Assembly (NCBI GenBank): GCA_902496665.1
Contig: CABVBU010000004.1
Span: forward strand, 1-64,000
DNA from: an uncultured Clostridium sp.
GTDB lineage: Bacteria > Bacillota > Clostridia > Lachnospirales > Lachnospiraceae
Direction of reading: 5' to 3'
Length of the DNA: 64,000 bases
In this document: positions 16,968 to 26,500 of the stretch, one piece after another
Position numbering within the stretch: position 1 is the first letter of the stretch
Layout: the number at the start of each line of letters is the position of its first letter
The notes under the pieces: model-generated
The model's input: the letters and a program-made list of their open reading frames with translations, nothing else
Told to the model about the DNA's origin: nothing
Databases searched by the model: none
Position numbers and translations under genes: made by a program

Positions 16968-16996
16968 ATTTTATCATCTTTTGCCTGGATACGCAA
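16968..16996 (-). promoter_or_regulatory. nfnAB promoter
   Basis: The minus strand reads TTGCGT (16991-16996), 17 bp, TAAAAT (16968-16973). About 200 nt of leader follow before nfnA, in which I see no clear riboswitch. Confidence 0.55.
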
Positions 16997-17056
16997 CATA
17001 GTTTCCTTTATTTTTCTGTACTTCTGTATCACTTTCCCGTAACGTAGTGATTATTT

Positions 17057-17189
17057 GTAACTGTTCAGTAGGTCTGCGCACTTGCTGCGCTGACCGTAAG
17101 AAAACATAAGCTGGAAGGCAAAAATCCCATCAGCGAAGCTGATCTGGAATGGATTTTTGCACATAACTATGAAGGTACTGAATAGTTAC
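17057..17189 (-). repeat. 133-bp structured intergenic repeat, copy C
   Basis: This full copy is in the opposite orientation to A and B: GTAACTGTTCAGTA at 17057 and TACTGAATAGTTAC at 17176-17189. Read on the minus strand, stem 1 is GTAACTAT/ATAGTTAT and the central stem ATCAGC/GCTGAT. Both differ from copy A by paired changes that keep base pairing. It lies between folA and the nfnAB promoter. Confidence 0.85.
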
Positions 17190-17238
17190 GATTATTTTCA
17201 CAAGCACACTTCTTTTCTGCAGCTGTATCTGATAATTT

Positions 17239-17757
17239 CTAGACTTCTCCCAGTTCCAGCGCTTTCTTTCCAGTCCGCTCATATCTGCGGAATTCATAGC
17301 AGAGATCAAAATATGTCTGCTCATCGCTGTCCGCTGTAACTTCCCAGTCCGGGTCTTTATCCAGGTTTGGAAGCCAGGTGTCTGCCATGTACTCGTAATC
17401 GATCCATGTGATATGGGCTGTGTCGCAGTACGGGAGGAACGCTTCGTAAATTTCAGCGCCGCCGATGATGTAGATGTCCTCCGACTTGAACTGCTTTAAG
17501 AATTCCATGGCATCCTTTAAATTATGAAAGATCTCGCATCCTTTTACTTTGTACGCCTCATCTCTCGTGAGGACCACATTTTTTCGTCCGGCTAAAGGCT
17601 GTCCTGCCGGAAGACTTTCCAGTGTCTTTCTTCCCATGACGATAACTTTTCCCTTTGTCTCCTCACGGAAAAGCTTCTGGTCGTCCGGGATCGTCACCAG
17701 GAGCTTCCCCCTGTTTCCAATGGCCCAGTGTTTATCTACCGCCGCAATGATATTCAT
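17239..17757 (-). CDS. folA: Dihydrofolate reductase
   Basis: This 172-residue enzyme reduces dihydrofolate with NADPH. Motifs are MNIIAAVDKHWAIGNRGKLL, IPDDQKLF with the catalytic acidic residue, KVIVMGRKTLESLP and YIIGGAEIY. The start has AGGAGGAAACAGCC. DHFR is normally needed where a ThyA-type thymidylate synthase makes dihydrofolate; no thyA is in the window. A ThyX-like gene (19020) is 1.3 kb away on the other strand. Confidence 0.93.
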   Translation of the reverse strand: MNIIAAVDKHWAIGNRGKLLVTIPDDQKLFREETKGKVIVMGRKTLESLPAGQPLAGRKNVVLTRDEAYKVKGCEIFHNLKDAMEFLKQFKSEDIYIIGGAEIYEAFLPYCDTAHITWIDYEYMADTWLPNLDKDPDWEVTADSDEQTYFDLCYEFRRYERTGKKALELGEV

Positions 17758-17788
17758 GGCTGTTTCCTCCTTTATATCCTGCCGTTTC

Positions 17789-17859
17789 GTAACTGTTCAG
17801 TACCCTCGCCTGCTGAACCTGCCGCCGACAGTTTTTTCCTGGTCCACGGCAGCAGTTAC
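17789..17859 (+). repeat. Shortened 133-bp family element, copy D
   Basis: It begins exactly like copies A and B (GTAACTGTTCAGTACCCTC) and ends CAGCAGTTAC, but is only 71 bp. The middle is replaced by TGCCG...CGGCA, which pairs. It looks like an internally deleted derivative. It lies between folA and the metallo-hydrolase gene. Confidence 0.65.
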
Positions 17860-17884
17860 GCTGTTTATTACATTTTTTAACATT

Positions 17885-18811
17885 TTATCGTTCTGGATCC
17901 GCGTCATTCATGCATTCCCGCTGGATGACCTTCAATGTCGCCGCCGCGTTTAAGAGAAACGCAAAATCCGGCTGTTCTTCCTGCTTTACGCCCTTATGGT
18001 ATGTTGCGAGCATGATTTTCAGCTGTTCTTCCTCTGTGGGGTATTTCCTGATGATCTCAACGATCTCATCTTTTGTCCGTTTTAATCCCGCTTCCAGATA
18101 ATCCCATACCCGGTCCGCGGAAAATTCTTCCTTCTTTAAGCCCGGAAGCAGCGCTGTCCCTGCGTCCTCCGGTGTCAGGATCCCCACATGGGTGATGAAT
18201 ATCCTCTTTGCTCCCGCATGGCGCAGCTTTTCCACCGCGTCCAGGGACATCTGATACCCTACAAGATAGCATGGCATGTAAACCTCGCTGGTGGTCACTC
18301 CCACAGTCTCGCTGGCAAAGATCACATCCTGATCCACCATGTAGGACAGGGAACATTTCGTGTGGCCCGGCGTCTCATAGACCATGATCTTATGGTCGCC
18401 GAAGTTCAGGATATCGCCCTCCTTTACGACCCTGTCCACCACAAGATCCTCATCCTTATAATCCGGGGCTTTTAAAAGTCCGGCCCCCTGCGCTGCCGCG
18501 TCGGAGAGCTCACGCATCGTCTTTTTCGCTGACGGTTTTTCCAGAATCTTCTTTGCGTAAGCACTTCCATAGACCACAAGATCCGGCCATTCCTTTCTGA
18601 GAAACGGGACACCGGAAATATGGTCATAGTGGGAATGGGACAGGAGGACCGCGTCTAACGGCCTGTCTCCCAGTTCCTGTTTTATATTTTCGATCATTTT
18701 GTCCGCAGAGTATGCCATTCCGGCATCAAAGAGCACGTTTTTTTCTCCCTTTATGAGGTAAGCCGCCCGGCTCGCGTCTCCGCAGACACAGACGATATAG
18801 TCGTTTTTCAT
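17885..18811 (-). CDS. MBL-fold metallo-hydrolase
   Basis: This is a 308-residue metallo-beta-lactamase-fold hydrolase. The zinc motif is LSHSHYDHISGVPFL (HxHxDH), with further ligands in TPGHTKCSLSY and a late His in FITHVG. A C-terminal tail of about 90 residues is mostly helical. The substrate is unknown; glyoxalase II, lactonase or esterase activities all occur in the family. The start has GGAGAACAAA, and a good promoter is at 18869-18897. Confidence 0.85.
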   Translation of the reverse strand: MKNDYIVCVCGDASRAAYLIKGEKNVLFDAGMAYSADKMIENIKQELGDRPLDAVLLSHSHYDHISGVPFLRKEWPDLVVYGSAYAKKILEKPSAKKTMRELSDAAAQGAGLLKAPDYKDEDLVVDRVVKEGDILNFGDHKIMVYETPGHTKCSLSYMVDQDVIFASETVGVTTSEVYMPCYLVGYQMSLDAVEKLRHAGAKRIFITHVGILTPEDAGTALLPGLKKEEFSADRVWDYLEAGLKRTKDEIVEIIRKYPTEEEQLKIMLATYHKGVKQEEQPDFAFLLNAAATLKVIQRECMNDADPER

Positions 18812-18868
18812 TTTGTTCTCCGTTCAACCGGCACACGCCGAGGTTCATTCTTTTTTATTCGAATCTTT

Positions 18869-18897
18869 ATTATAATGAATTTCTCTGTGATTGGCAA
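18869..18897 (-). promoter_or_regulatory. Promoter of the metallo-hydrolase gene
   Basis: The minus strand reads TTGCCA (18892-18897), 17 bp, TATAAT (18869-18874). Confidence 0.65.
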
Positions 18898-18906
18898 GTT
18901 TTCATC

Positions 18907-18935
18907 TTGTGTATACAAAAAAAAGCCGTTATAAT
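18907..18935 (+). promoter_or_regulatory. Promoter of the ThyX-like gene
   Basis: TTGTGT (18907-18912), 17 bp, TATAAT (18930-18935), 84 bp before the start codon. It is divergent from and 9 bp away from the metallo-hydrolase promoter. Confidence 0.65.
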
Positions 18936-19019
18936 GGGAATGCATCCGGCGGTGTGGACGGAGCTCGGAAGCACCGGACTGCTTTTTTCGCCAGACTTTA
19001 ACCAAGGAGAGAAAACATT

Positions 19020-19640
19020 ATGATAAAATTTGAACGCACAAGCGTCATGAACTTTGAAAACGCCATGCGCGGCGCAAGAAACCCGATGAACAGCTGGGGG
19101 CGTATGGACAGCAGCTATGATGAGGACGGAAACTTTGTCTTTGGACCGAACGATCTCGATCTTGCGAAGCGTCTCCGCATGGCTGGAAGTGATCACAGAA
19201 AGTTTATCCGCCAGATCTTTGTATCTGTGGATATTACGGCTCCGCTCTACTGGTGGAAGGAATATGACACCTACAAAGTGGCGACAGTGGCAAACTCTAC
19301 AAGCACCATGCACAAGATCCACTCCAAACCGTTTGATATCGATGATTTCAGCCATGACCATATGACTCCGGACACTCTCGCTTACATGCAGACCGTTGTG
19401 GACCGCCTTGAGCAGATCCGTCTGAAATATATGAACGAGGGAAAAAATAAAGAAGACTGGTATGACATGATCCAGCTTCTCCCGTCCAGCTACAACCAGA
19501 TGCGCACCTGCACGATGAACTATGAGACTCTCGTCAATATTTATCATGCGAGAAAGGCTCACAAGCTCGTCGAGTGGCATACGTTCTGCGACTGGATCAA
19601 GACTCTGCCCTATGCAGAAGCGCTGATTATCGCGGACTAA
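19020..19640 (+). CDS. ThyX-like protein lacking the ThyX signature
   Basis: This is a 206-residue cytoplasmic protein. I see ThyX-like layout: FERTSVMNFENAM at the start, VDITAPLYWWKEYDTYKVATVANSTS where ThyX has its RHRxxSxNxxS motif, and LPSSYNQMRTCTMNYETLVNIYHARKAHKLVEWH where ThyX has its nucleotide-binding C-terminal helix. The RHR signature reads YKV, so flavin-dependent thymidylate synthase activity is doubtful. The start has AAGGAGAGAAAACATT. The gene has its own promoter and terminator. The family assignment is my inference; hypothetical protein is the safe name. Confidence 0.5.
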   Translation: MIKFERTSVMNFENAMRGARNPMNSWGRMDSSYDEDGNFVFGPNDLDLAKRLRMAGSDHRKFIRQIFVSVDITAPLYWWKEYDTYKVATVANSTSTMHKIHSKPFDIDDFSHDHMTPDTLAYMQTVVDRLEQIRLKYMNEGKNKEDWYDMIQLLPSSYNQMRTCTMNYETLVNIYHARKAHKLVEWHTFCDWIKTLPYAEALIIAD

Positions 19641-19675
19641 ATTTTTTGTGATAACTTCATAACTTGAAAAAGAAT

Positions 19676-19758
19676 ATGCCTTGGCACACCCTCGCGCCTC
19701 GCGCGGTCGCTTGCGACAATCTACGTCTTCGCGCGAGTGCGTATCTTTGGCACGTCAG
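19676..19758 (+). repeat. GC-rich third repeat family, copy 1
   Basis: GTCGCTTGCGAC followed by CTACGTCTTCGCGCGAGTGCG matches 48995-49030 at 30 of 36 positions, with similar flanks (an A-run, then GTGCC/TGCC and TGGC). It lies 3' of the ThyX-like gene and runs into that gene's terminator. It is rich in CG steps and short palindromes. Confidence 0.5.
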
Positions 19759-19768
19759 TGCCTTTTTA
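19749..19768 (+). terminator. Terminator of the ThyX-like gene
   Basis: GGCAC gtca GTGCC followed by TTTTT. A second hairpin, AACAGG..AATTCC / GGAATT..CCTGTT, follows at 19770-19800. Confidence 0.6.
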
Positions 19769-19803
19769 TGTAACAGGGAATTCCCCGGAATTTCCTGTTG
19801 CAT

Positions 19804-19849
19804 AAAAAAACGCTGCCCGGCACCTTAGTTATGGTGCCGGGCAGTTTTT
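19804..19849. terminator. Bidirectional terminator, mainly for addA
   Basis: CTGCCCGGCACC (19813-19824) and GGTGCCGGGCAG (19833-19844) form a 12-bp GC-rich stem with TTTTT on the plus side and a long T-run on the minus side. It separates the convergent ThyX-like gene and addA. Confidence 0.9.
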
Positions 19850-19861
19850 GATTATGTGTTA

Positions 19862-22800
19862 TCATAAATTGATCGGGACCGGAATCTCTTTCTGCAGCGC
19901 CAGAGAGTAGATCACGGCTTCCTTCACCTTTTTCCCAGTGATCTGGGCAAGTGCCCTTGCGTAGTAGAAGAGCTGGATCTGGTAGCGGTCCAGAAGTATT
20001 TTCTCTCCGCCTTCTTTTACCCGGTCTGTCTTGTAATCCACAAGTACGAGACCGTCATCCTCCTCGAACCAGGCATCGATGATACCCTGTAACAGGATCA
20101 GCTCATCGGAATCCGCCTTGTTCATCTCCCGTGCAGGGACACCCACCACAAACTGGCTCTCTTTCCGCAATTTCCCGTTCCGGTCCGCCTGTTTCATGCG
20201 GGCTGCAATATCAGAATGGAAAAACTTCGTCAGGACGCCCGGATAGACCATATCGATGGCAGTCTCCTGCATCCGCTTTTCCTCACAGATCCGGTCGAGT
20301 TCTTTTACGATATCATCGTAGCTGGAAATTTCCGCAAAATGGATCAGCTCCAGGGCACGGTGGTAGGCAGTACCGCGGTCGGAGGCGCGCTTTATTCTGG
20401 CTTTTTCTTCGGCCGCTGAATCAGACCTGTTATCAATAATCTCTGAATCTTCTTTTTCCCTGACGTCCTTAATCAAAAACGCACTCTCCGCGTCATCCAC
20501 AAACTGCCCCTGTTCCTTAAGCTCCGAAACCGACATCTTTGCGTGCAGCGCAAGGTCCGCCGCGTATGGATATTTTACCCCGATGAGCCCCGGAATTTCC
20601 TCTGGCTGCGCTTTCCGCAGCTGTTCCAGTTCCAGATAGATCTTTGCCTTCTCCTCCTGGTTCTTCGCCTCCTCCACGAGAAGGTCATTCATCGGAACAT
20701 TCTTCACATCGATGGTGTTTTTCGCCCCGTTTGACGCCATCAGGATCCAGTCCAGGTAGGAGGATGCCGCGCTTAAGGTCGTAAACGGCAGCGCACCGCC
20801 CGCCGAAATCCCGCCCCATTTTTCCAGCTTGTTGTCCATATACTTGTCGCCTGCGGTGATGATCAGTTTTTCCTTCGCACGGGTCATGGCAACATAGAGG
20901 ATACGAAGCTCCTCGCCCATATTTTCCAGATTTGACCGTCTCGCCAGGACATTTTTCTTTAGCGTCGGTGCCTTGACCTTCTTCTCCGGGTCGAAGAAAT
21001 CCGCTGCGATTCCAAGCTCCTCGTCGATCAGGATCCGTCCTCTCGCGTCCTGTCTGTTGAATTTCTTTCCGCATCCGGCTAAGAACACCACCGGGAACTC
21101 CAGACCTTTGCTCTTGTGGATGCTCATGATCCGCACCGCGTCGTCATGTTCCCCGGAGCGGGACGCCTCGCCGAAGTCGGTGTTGTATTTTTTTAACTTC
21201 TCGATGTACCGGATAAAGTCGAAAAGGCCCTGATAACTGGTCTTCTCGTAATCTTCCGCTTTCTGCACCAGCATGGCGAGGTTTGCCTGTCTCGTCTTTC
21301 CTGCCGGCATGGCGGCGGCGTACTTGTCGTACCCGGTGAGGTCGAAGACCCGGTAGATCAGGCGGGAGACTGGGAGGTACATAGATTCTTCTCTCAGAGT
21401 CGTCAGGAGATTTTGGAACGCTGCCAACTTGCGATAGATAACCGCATCTTCCTCCGATTCCCCGTGTTTCTCCAAATATCTTTTCACCGCCCCATAAAAT
21501 CCAACGTCTTCCCCGCGGTCCGGATCTTTCTTGAATTCCGCCATCACGATGGCCAGCTCCCGGTCCTTCATGCCGCCGATAGGCGACTTTAACACACCTG
21601 CTAACGGAATATCCTGCATCGGATTATCGATGAGCGCCAGCATGTTGAGCACGGTCTCCACTTCCACCGCCGTGAAATACCCTGTCCTGGAATCCGCGTA
21701 GGCAGGGATCCCTGCTGCCCCAAGGACACTTAAAAATTCCTCGGACCACCCGGAAAGACTGCGGAGCAGGATCACGATGTCCTTCTTCTTTAACGGCTCA
21801 TACTCCCCGGTCTTCCCGTTAAAGATCTTCATCCCGTGTTCCGGGTCCGTGAGTTTTTTGATCTCCCCGGCGATAAGTCTCGCCTCCGCCTCCTTCGCCG
21901 TATAGTCCGCCTTCTCCTCGTCCATGCCGTCAAACAGCGGATCTCCGGTATTTAAAAGCAGGACCTCCGTCTTCGCCTGCCCGTCCACCGGCGTCACCGG
22001 AAATTCCGCCCCTGGATACAAAGCCGCGTCATCCGTGTACTGGATATTTCCAAGCTGCTTCGTCATGATCCGGTAGAACACGTCATTGATGCTGGAAAGC
22101 ACCTCCGGGCGGCTTCGGAAGTTCTTGTGGAGCTCAATCTTCTGGTATAATCCGTCCTCTTTCCCGTAGGACTCATACTTTTCCAGAAACAGCTCTGGTT
22201 TCGCGAGACGGAACTTATAGATGCTCTGCTTCACATCACCCACCATAAACACATTCGGCGTCCCGAACCGCTCCCTGGAAACACAGCGGATCAGCGTCTC
22301 CTGGACCTCATTGCTGTCCTGGTACTCGTCCACAAGGATCTCCTCGTAGATCTCCGAGAGTTCATCCGCCACCAGTCCCGGCTTATGATCCAGGCTGCCT
22401 CCGGTGAGGACTTCCAGTGCAAAATGTTCCAGGTCATTAAAGTCCACCAGGTTTTTCTCCTCCTTCGCCTCCTGGAATTTCGCGGAAAACTCCTCTGCAA
22501 GCTCCAGGAGCATCAGGATCGGCTCCCGGCAGGTGTCGAGATCCGAGAACACCTCGTCGATATCCCCCGGCAGATACAAAGTTTTCATCTTCTTGATGCC
22601 ATCCTTCGCAAGGTTTCGGTATGCCGCCGCCCGTTCTTTCTTCTCCGGGTCTACATTTTTTCCCCGGACAGCCGCCAGCCTTCCAAACTTCAGCTCCTCA
22701 AGGCACTCCGCAATCTCCCTGTAAGTCCCGGCTTCCCTAAGTTCTTCCATTCCCCGGATGTCTTCCGCTAACATCGGCGCGTATGCCTGGGGACCATCTT

Positions 22801-23533
22801 CCTCAGCCGCGAGATCCGCTGCCTCGTAAAGTCCGTCTAAGAATTCTTCCGCCTGGCGTTTCACATCCTGGATCAGATACTTCATCCATGCGGTCTCCTC
22901 CATAGGATCCCTGTCTTCACCGTTTCCGCCAGCCCAGAGTTCCTTCCTGCAGGCCGCGATCCACTCTCCCGGCCACGGATTGCTCTGGGAGAACTCCCAT
23001 ACCTTTAAAATATACTCTTCCAATCCACCGTCTGTCCGCCCTGTGGCATAGGTATCCACAAACTTTATGAACCGCTCATCTTCCCTTCCGTAATATTCCT
23101 CCAGAAGTTCCTTCATCACATCGGCTTTTAAGAGCATCAGCTCGCCTTCGTCCGCCACCCGGAATCCAGGATCCAGGTCCAGCTCGTGGAAATGTTCCCG
23201 CAAAAGGTTTAAACAGAAGCTGTCGATGGTGGTGATCTTCGCGTGGTGGATCAGCGTGTTCTGGCGCTCCAGGTTTTTATTTCCTGGATCTTCGTCCAGA
23301 AGCTTTCCGAGAGCTGTCTCCACACGCTCCCGCATCTCCGCTGCCGCCGCGTTCGTGAAGGTCATGACCAGCAGCTTATCGATATCCACCGGGTGTTCCG
23401 AGTCCGTGATCATGCGGATGATGCGTTCCACGAGGACCGCGGTCTTTCCGCTTCCTGCTGCCGCCGAGACAAGGAGATTCCGGTGTCTCGTCTCAATGAC
23501 TTTTTTCTGTTCCTCTGTCCACTTTGTCGCCAT
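19862..23533 (-). CDS. addA: ATP-dependent helicase/nuclease subunit A
   Basis: This 1223-residue protein is the UvrD-type helicase and nuclease of the AddAB complex, which resects double-strand breaks for RecA. Walker A is SAAAGSGKTAVL (residues 23-34), motif II is VDEYQDSNEVQ, and late helicase motifs are IMSIHKSKGLEFPVV and LYVAMTRAKEKL. The C-terminal RecB-type nuclease has GIIDAWFEEDDGLVLVDYKTD. Length matches the family. The start codon overlaps the addB stop by one base (TAATG), so translation is coupled. Confidence 0.95.
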   Translation of the reverse strand: MATKWTEEQKKVIETRHRNLLVSAAAGSGKTAVLVERIIRMITDSEHPVDIDKLLVMTFTNAAAAEMRERVETALGKLLDEDPGNKNLERQNTLIHHAKITTIDSFCLNLLREHFHELDLDPGFRVADEGELMLLKADVMKELLEEYYGREDERFIKFVDTYATGRTDGGLEEYILKVWEFSQSNPWPGEWIAACRKELWAGGNGEDRDPMEETAWMKYLIQDVKRQAEEFLDGLYEAADLAAEEDGPQAYAPMLAEDIRGMEELREAGTYREIAECLEELKFGRLAAVRGKNVDPEKKERAAAYRNLAKDGIKKMKTLYLPGDIDEVFSDLDTCREPILMLLELAEEFSAKFQEAKEEKNLVDFNDLEHFALEVLTGGSLDHKPGLVADELSEIYEEILVDEYQDSNEVQETLIRCVSRERFGTPNVFMVGDVKQSIYKFRLAKPELFLEKYESYGKEDGLYQKIELHKNFRSRPEVLSSINDVFYRIMTKQLGNIQYTDDAALYPGAEFPVTPVDGQAKTEVLLLNTGDPLFDGMDEEKADYTAKEAEARLIAGEIKKLTDPEHGMKIFNGKTGEYEPLKKKDIVILLRSLSGWSEEFLSVLGAAGIPAYADSRTGYFTAVEVETVLNMLALIDNPMQDIPLAGVLKSPIGGMKDRELAIVMAEFKKDPDRGEDVGFYGAVKRYLEKHGESEEDAVIYRKLAAFQNLLTTLREESMYLPVSRLIYRVFDLTGYDKYAAAMPAGKTRQANLAMLVQKAEDYEKTSYQGLFDFIRYIEKLKKYNTDFGEASRSGEHDDAVRIMSIHKSKGLEFPVVFLAGCGKKFNRQDARGRILIDEELGIAADFFDPEKKVKAPTLKKNVLARRSNLENMGEELRILYVAMTRAKEKLIITAGDKYMDNKLEKWGGISAGGALPFTTLSAASSYLDWILMASNGAKNTIDVKNVPMNDLLVEEAKNQEEKAKIYLELEQLRKAQPEEIPGLIGVKYPYAADLALHAKMSVSELKEQGQFVDDAESAFLIKDVREKEDSEIIDNRSDSAAEEKARIKRASDRGTAYHRALELIHFAEISSYDDIVKELDRICEEKRMQETAIDMVYPGVLTKFFHSDIAARMKQADRNGKLRKESQFVVGVPAREMNKADSDELILLQGIIDAWFEEDDGLVLVDYKTDRVKEGGEKILLDRYQIQLFYYARALAQITGKKVKEAVIYSLALQKEIPVPINL

Positions 23534-26500
23534 TACAGAATCTCCTTTCCGTCATTTTCTTTTTCGGGCGATTTCTTTTTCCCGCTTTCTATGCCCTCTA
23601 AAGTTTTCTTCTTCGTTTTACCTGGATCCAGCTGTACAGGATCGCCCTTATCGGCAGCATCTTCCACTGCACCGGAGTCCATCTCTTCCCCATCTTCTTC
23701 CTGGTCGATCTCCTTCCAGATCTCCTCCGCCTTCATAGGCTTAAATCTTCTGAATCCATATCCATCCGTCTTCAGATCAAACCCGCACACACTGTGGTAC
23801 GGACAGTAATCGCACGCCGTCCGGTTCCCCTGCTTGTAGGGATCCACCGCCACATTTCCATCCAGAATCTCCTCGCCCATCTCCCTGAGCTTCTGGTTTA
23901 CATAATCTGTCAAATGAGCAAACCGTTTTCCTCCAGCCACAGAGGACTTTAACTCCTGCACATACCCGTCCTTCAATGCCACCGGGATCACGTCGGATTC
24001 TTTTTCGATCTCCCGGTCCATGTGCCGGATCACGTCGAGACTGCTGTTCACGAGGCCATTCATGCGGAGCTTCCTCAAGATTCCTGCCTCGATCTCCTCA
24101 TCCGTCATTCCGTCCTCCCGGTCGATCACCGGATCATCGATATGATAATAGAAGATTCCCGCCGGAACCGCCTGTTTTCCAGGATGACGGCTCTCCTGGA
24201 GCTTTAACGCCGCATCCATGTAGACCACAAGCTGAAGCTGCAGCCCATGGTATAAAAGCGCCAGGTCAAAGGACGTGCTTCCCGACTTGTAGTCCATGAT
24301 CTTCACATAGATCTTGTCCTCATCCTCAAACACGTCCATGCGGTCGATCCGCCCGCGAAGGTTCACGGCTTCCCCATCCTTTAGCGGGATCCGCGTGCTC
24401 ACATCCACCTCGAACGCCTCCGGCTCAAAATCGCCCTTCCGGATCTGATAGATCAGCGCCCGCACCGTCCGGTCCGTGATCCGCTCCACCTTTTTCTCCA
24501 GATAGGCGTTTCTTGCAGAACTCTTCATGATCGTGTTCCGGTACTTCGCGGAGACCTCCTCCACCGCACGCTTCACGAGAGCACGCCGCTCCGCGTCCGT
24601 GATGGCCCGGAAATCCTTTCCATGGTCCCGTACATTGCGGAAAAAGGTGTCCAGGGACTGGTGGAACAGATTTCCCATGTCGGAGAGGTCCAGCTCATAC
24701 TCTCTTCCCGCCCGGAGCCCAAGTCCATGATTCAGGAAATGAGAGTAGGCGCACCCCGCGTAACCTTCCACTCTCGTTACACTGCCCCTTAAAAGTGTTC
24801 CGTAGAGCTCTCTCGCCGCCGCCCGGCCGATGCCGCCTTTCTTATAAGAATAGGTCACGGCTTTCGCGAGATCTTCCATCTCCTTCGCCTTCACCTCATC
24901 GGAAGAGAGGAAACTGTAAAGTTCCCGCGCCTTCTCATTCTCCGGATCCATCAGCCGGTCCGGCTCCTGAAGCCAGGAAAGTACGGCTCTTCCCGCCGCT
25001 GTCACAGAGACATCCGGCCGTTTTTCCGCTTCCGTCTCCCGGACAAAGAGATCCGGGAACCTTTTTTTCATCTCCCCGATAATTCCAGACGGCCGGGTCT
25101 GTTTTCCCTCCGCCGTCACCGTCGGGTAAGATAAGATCAGCTGATCCGACGGCTTCGTCATCATGAGATAGAGGTAAAATCGCTCCATAAAGCCCTCTTC
25201 CCTGGCAGTTGGTGCCAGCTCCATGGAATTCTTCTTTAGGATCTCCCTCTCATTGTCCGTAAAAAGACCACCCTTCGAGTGGTCCGCCGGGACCACGCCC
25301 TGGCTCACTCCGAGGAAAAACAGGACCTTGATCTTATCGAGTCTCGTTCTCTTCAGATCACCGCAGACCACCCGGTCCGCCCCCGCGGGGATCATGCCCA
25401 CGGAGAGCTCCGAAAAGCCTGCGGAAAGGATCTCCGCGTACTCTCTCCTTGACACGCCCTCATCTCCTAAAAGGCTCTTAAACTTCTCAAAAAGCTCTAT
25501 GACAAGACCGTAGATCTCCTCGTACTCCCTCGCTTCCCTGTCCATGCCGGAATCCGCGAACCTCTCCGAAAACTGTTCCAGCTTTTCCTCGGCTCCCAGG
25601 GTCTCCAGGAGCTCTTTTAAGGCATCCGTCACCATCGCCACCGGAACTCCCCGTCCGGCGCAGCGCTCTCTTAAAACACGAAGCGGTTCCATGATCTTCT
25701 CCCGGAACGCATTCATCTCCACAAGATTTAAATTTTCCCCGCCTTCAAAGGTCTTCTCCCACGCCGCGTCCCACTTTGCGAATCCCCGGATCCCCATGGC
25801 CCGCACATAGATCTCCAGCCGGTCCACGGCCTCCGTCTCCTCTGTCACAAGCCCGGTCCTCAGATACCGGAACATACTCTCGTAGTCAAAGCCCTTCTGC
25901 AGAAGGTCCAGGGCACTCTGGATCAGCCGGATCAGCGGATTTCCCGACACATCCCGGTTTTCATCTAAGAACAGCGGGATCCTATTCTCTTCAAAGCTTC
26001 TCGTGATCTCCCGTCCGTATCCCGGAAGATCCCCGCAGACCAGGGCGATGTCCCGATAGCGGTATCCGTCCTTTTTCACCAGCTCCTCGATCCGGTTCGT
26101 GATAAAGTCGATCTCATCCGCCGGGTCCTTCGCCTGAACCAGCATGATCTCCCTCTCTCCGCCGTGGTACCGGGTATACGGATAGCGGAAAAACGTCCTC
26201 TCCAGATGGTCAAGAGCCGGGCTGTTCCGGAATCGCACAAGCGGCCGTTTGGAAAAGACGAGGTCCTGGTAAATTTTCACCCCGTTTTCATCCGCCAGCT
26301 GTTTCAATTTCCCTGTCATTTTCCGGCTCATATCAAAGAGATCCGTCTCATCCGACTCTGACGCAAGATCCATCCCCGGCTCCATCGTCGCGGATACCGT
26401 CACGAAGACATTCCGGCAAAGTTTCAGTAAAATCCCGATAAGCCGGTACTGGACCGGCGTAAAGCCCGTGTATCCGTCTAAAACCATGGTACTATCCTTC

